Source of the DNA: an uncultured Oscillospiraceae bacterium | Lineage (GTDB): Bacteria; Bacillota; Clostridia; Oscillospirales; Ruminococcaceae | Assembly (NCBI GenBank): GCA_905212515.1 | Contig: CAJMEU010000079.1 | Span: 1 to 13,313, forward strand | Length of the DNA stretch: 13,313 nucleotides | Reading direction: 5' to 3' | Shown here: one piece after another, positions 13,310-13,313 of the stretch | How the letters are laid out: each line of letters starts with the position of its first letter | Position numbering within the stretch: position 1 is the first letter of the stretch | The notes under the pieces: generated by a model | What the model was told of the DNA's origin: nothing | Databases searched by the model: none | What the model saw: the letters and a program-made list of their open reading frames with translations, nothing else | Made by a program: the position numbers and the translations under genes

Positions 13310-13313
13310 CACC

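Overview
The window is GC-rich, tightly packed bacterial DNA. Strong G/C-ending codon bias, AGGAGG-type ribosome binding sites, Firmicutes-style protein families and GC hairpin terminators with U-tracts suggest a high-GC gut Clostridia member (Oscillospiraceae/Ruminococcaceae, Faecalibacterium-Gemmiger-Subdoligranulum type). That placement is inference from style and content; no marker gene is present.

Layout. (1) Positions 1-2008: a 5'-truncated sugar-phosphate nucleotidyltransferase and an N-acetylhexosamine 1-kinase (NahK-like), coupled by a 3-nt gap and closed by a strong terminator. They look like the end of a host-glycan (lacto-N-biose/galacto-N-biose type) salvage operon. (2) Positions 2028-6990: a divergently read AraC-type regulator facing a three-gene operon of a GPH-family sugar-cation symporter, a divergent creatininase-family metallohydrolase and a type-B carboxylesterase. 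The promoter region between them is AT-rich and palindrome-rich. This looks like a self-contained inducible uptake-and-hydrolysis module whose substrate I cannot name. (3) Positions 7019-8840: a monocistronic beta-CASP metallo-beta-lactamase-fold protein (RNA-processing nuclease family) with its own extended -10 promoter and a bidirectional terminator downstream.

(4) Positions 8841-9480: about 640 bp with no credible gene but many short perfect hairpins. It includes a 119-nt stretch that can fold as five consecutive hairpins closed by one outer stem. (5) Positions 9482-11525: a nitrilase-superfamily amidase and an amidohydrolase (PF04909-like), divergent with only 40 bp between their start codons and with more relaxed codon use than the neighbouring nuclease gene. 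(6) Positions 11544-13313: alanine racemase followed 2 nt later by a nicotinamidase-like cysteine hydrolase, both on the minus strand, with a -10 element at the window edge.

The least explained parts are the hairpin-rich island with its cloverleaf-like element, the creatininase-like enzyme with altered metal-binding motifs inside an AraC/GPH/esterase module, and the amidase/amidohydrolase pair that lacks room for ordinary promoters. No CRISPR array, tRNA, rRNA, transposase or phage gene was seen.
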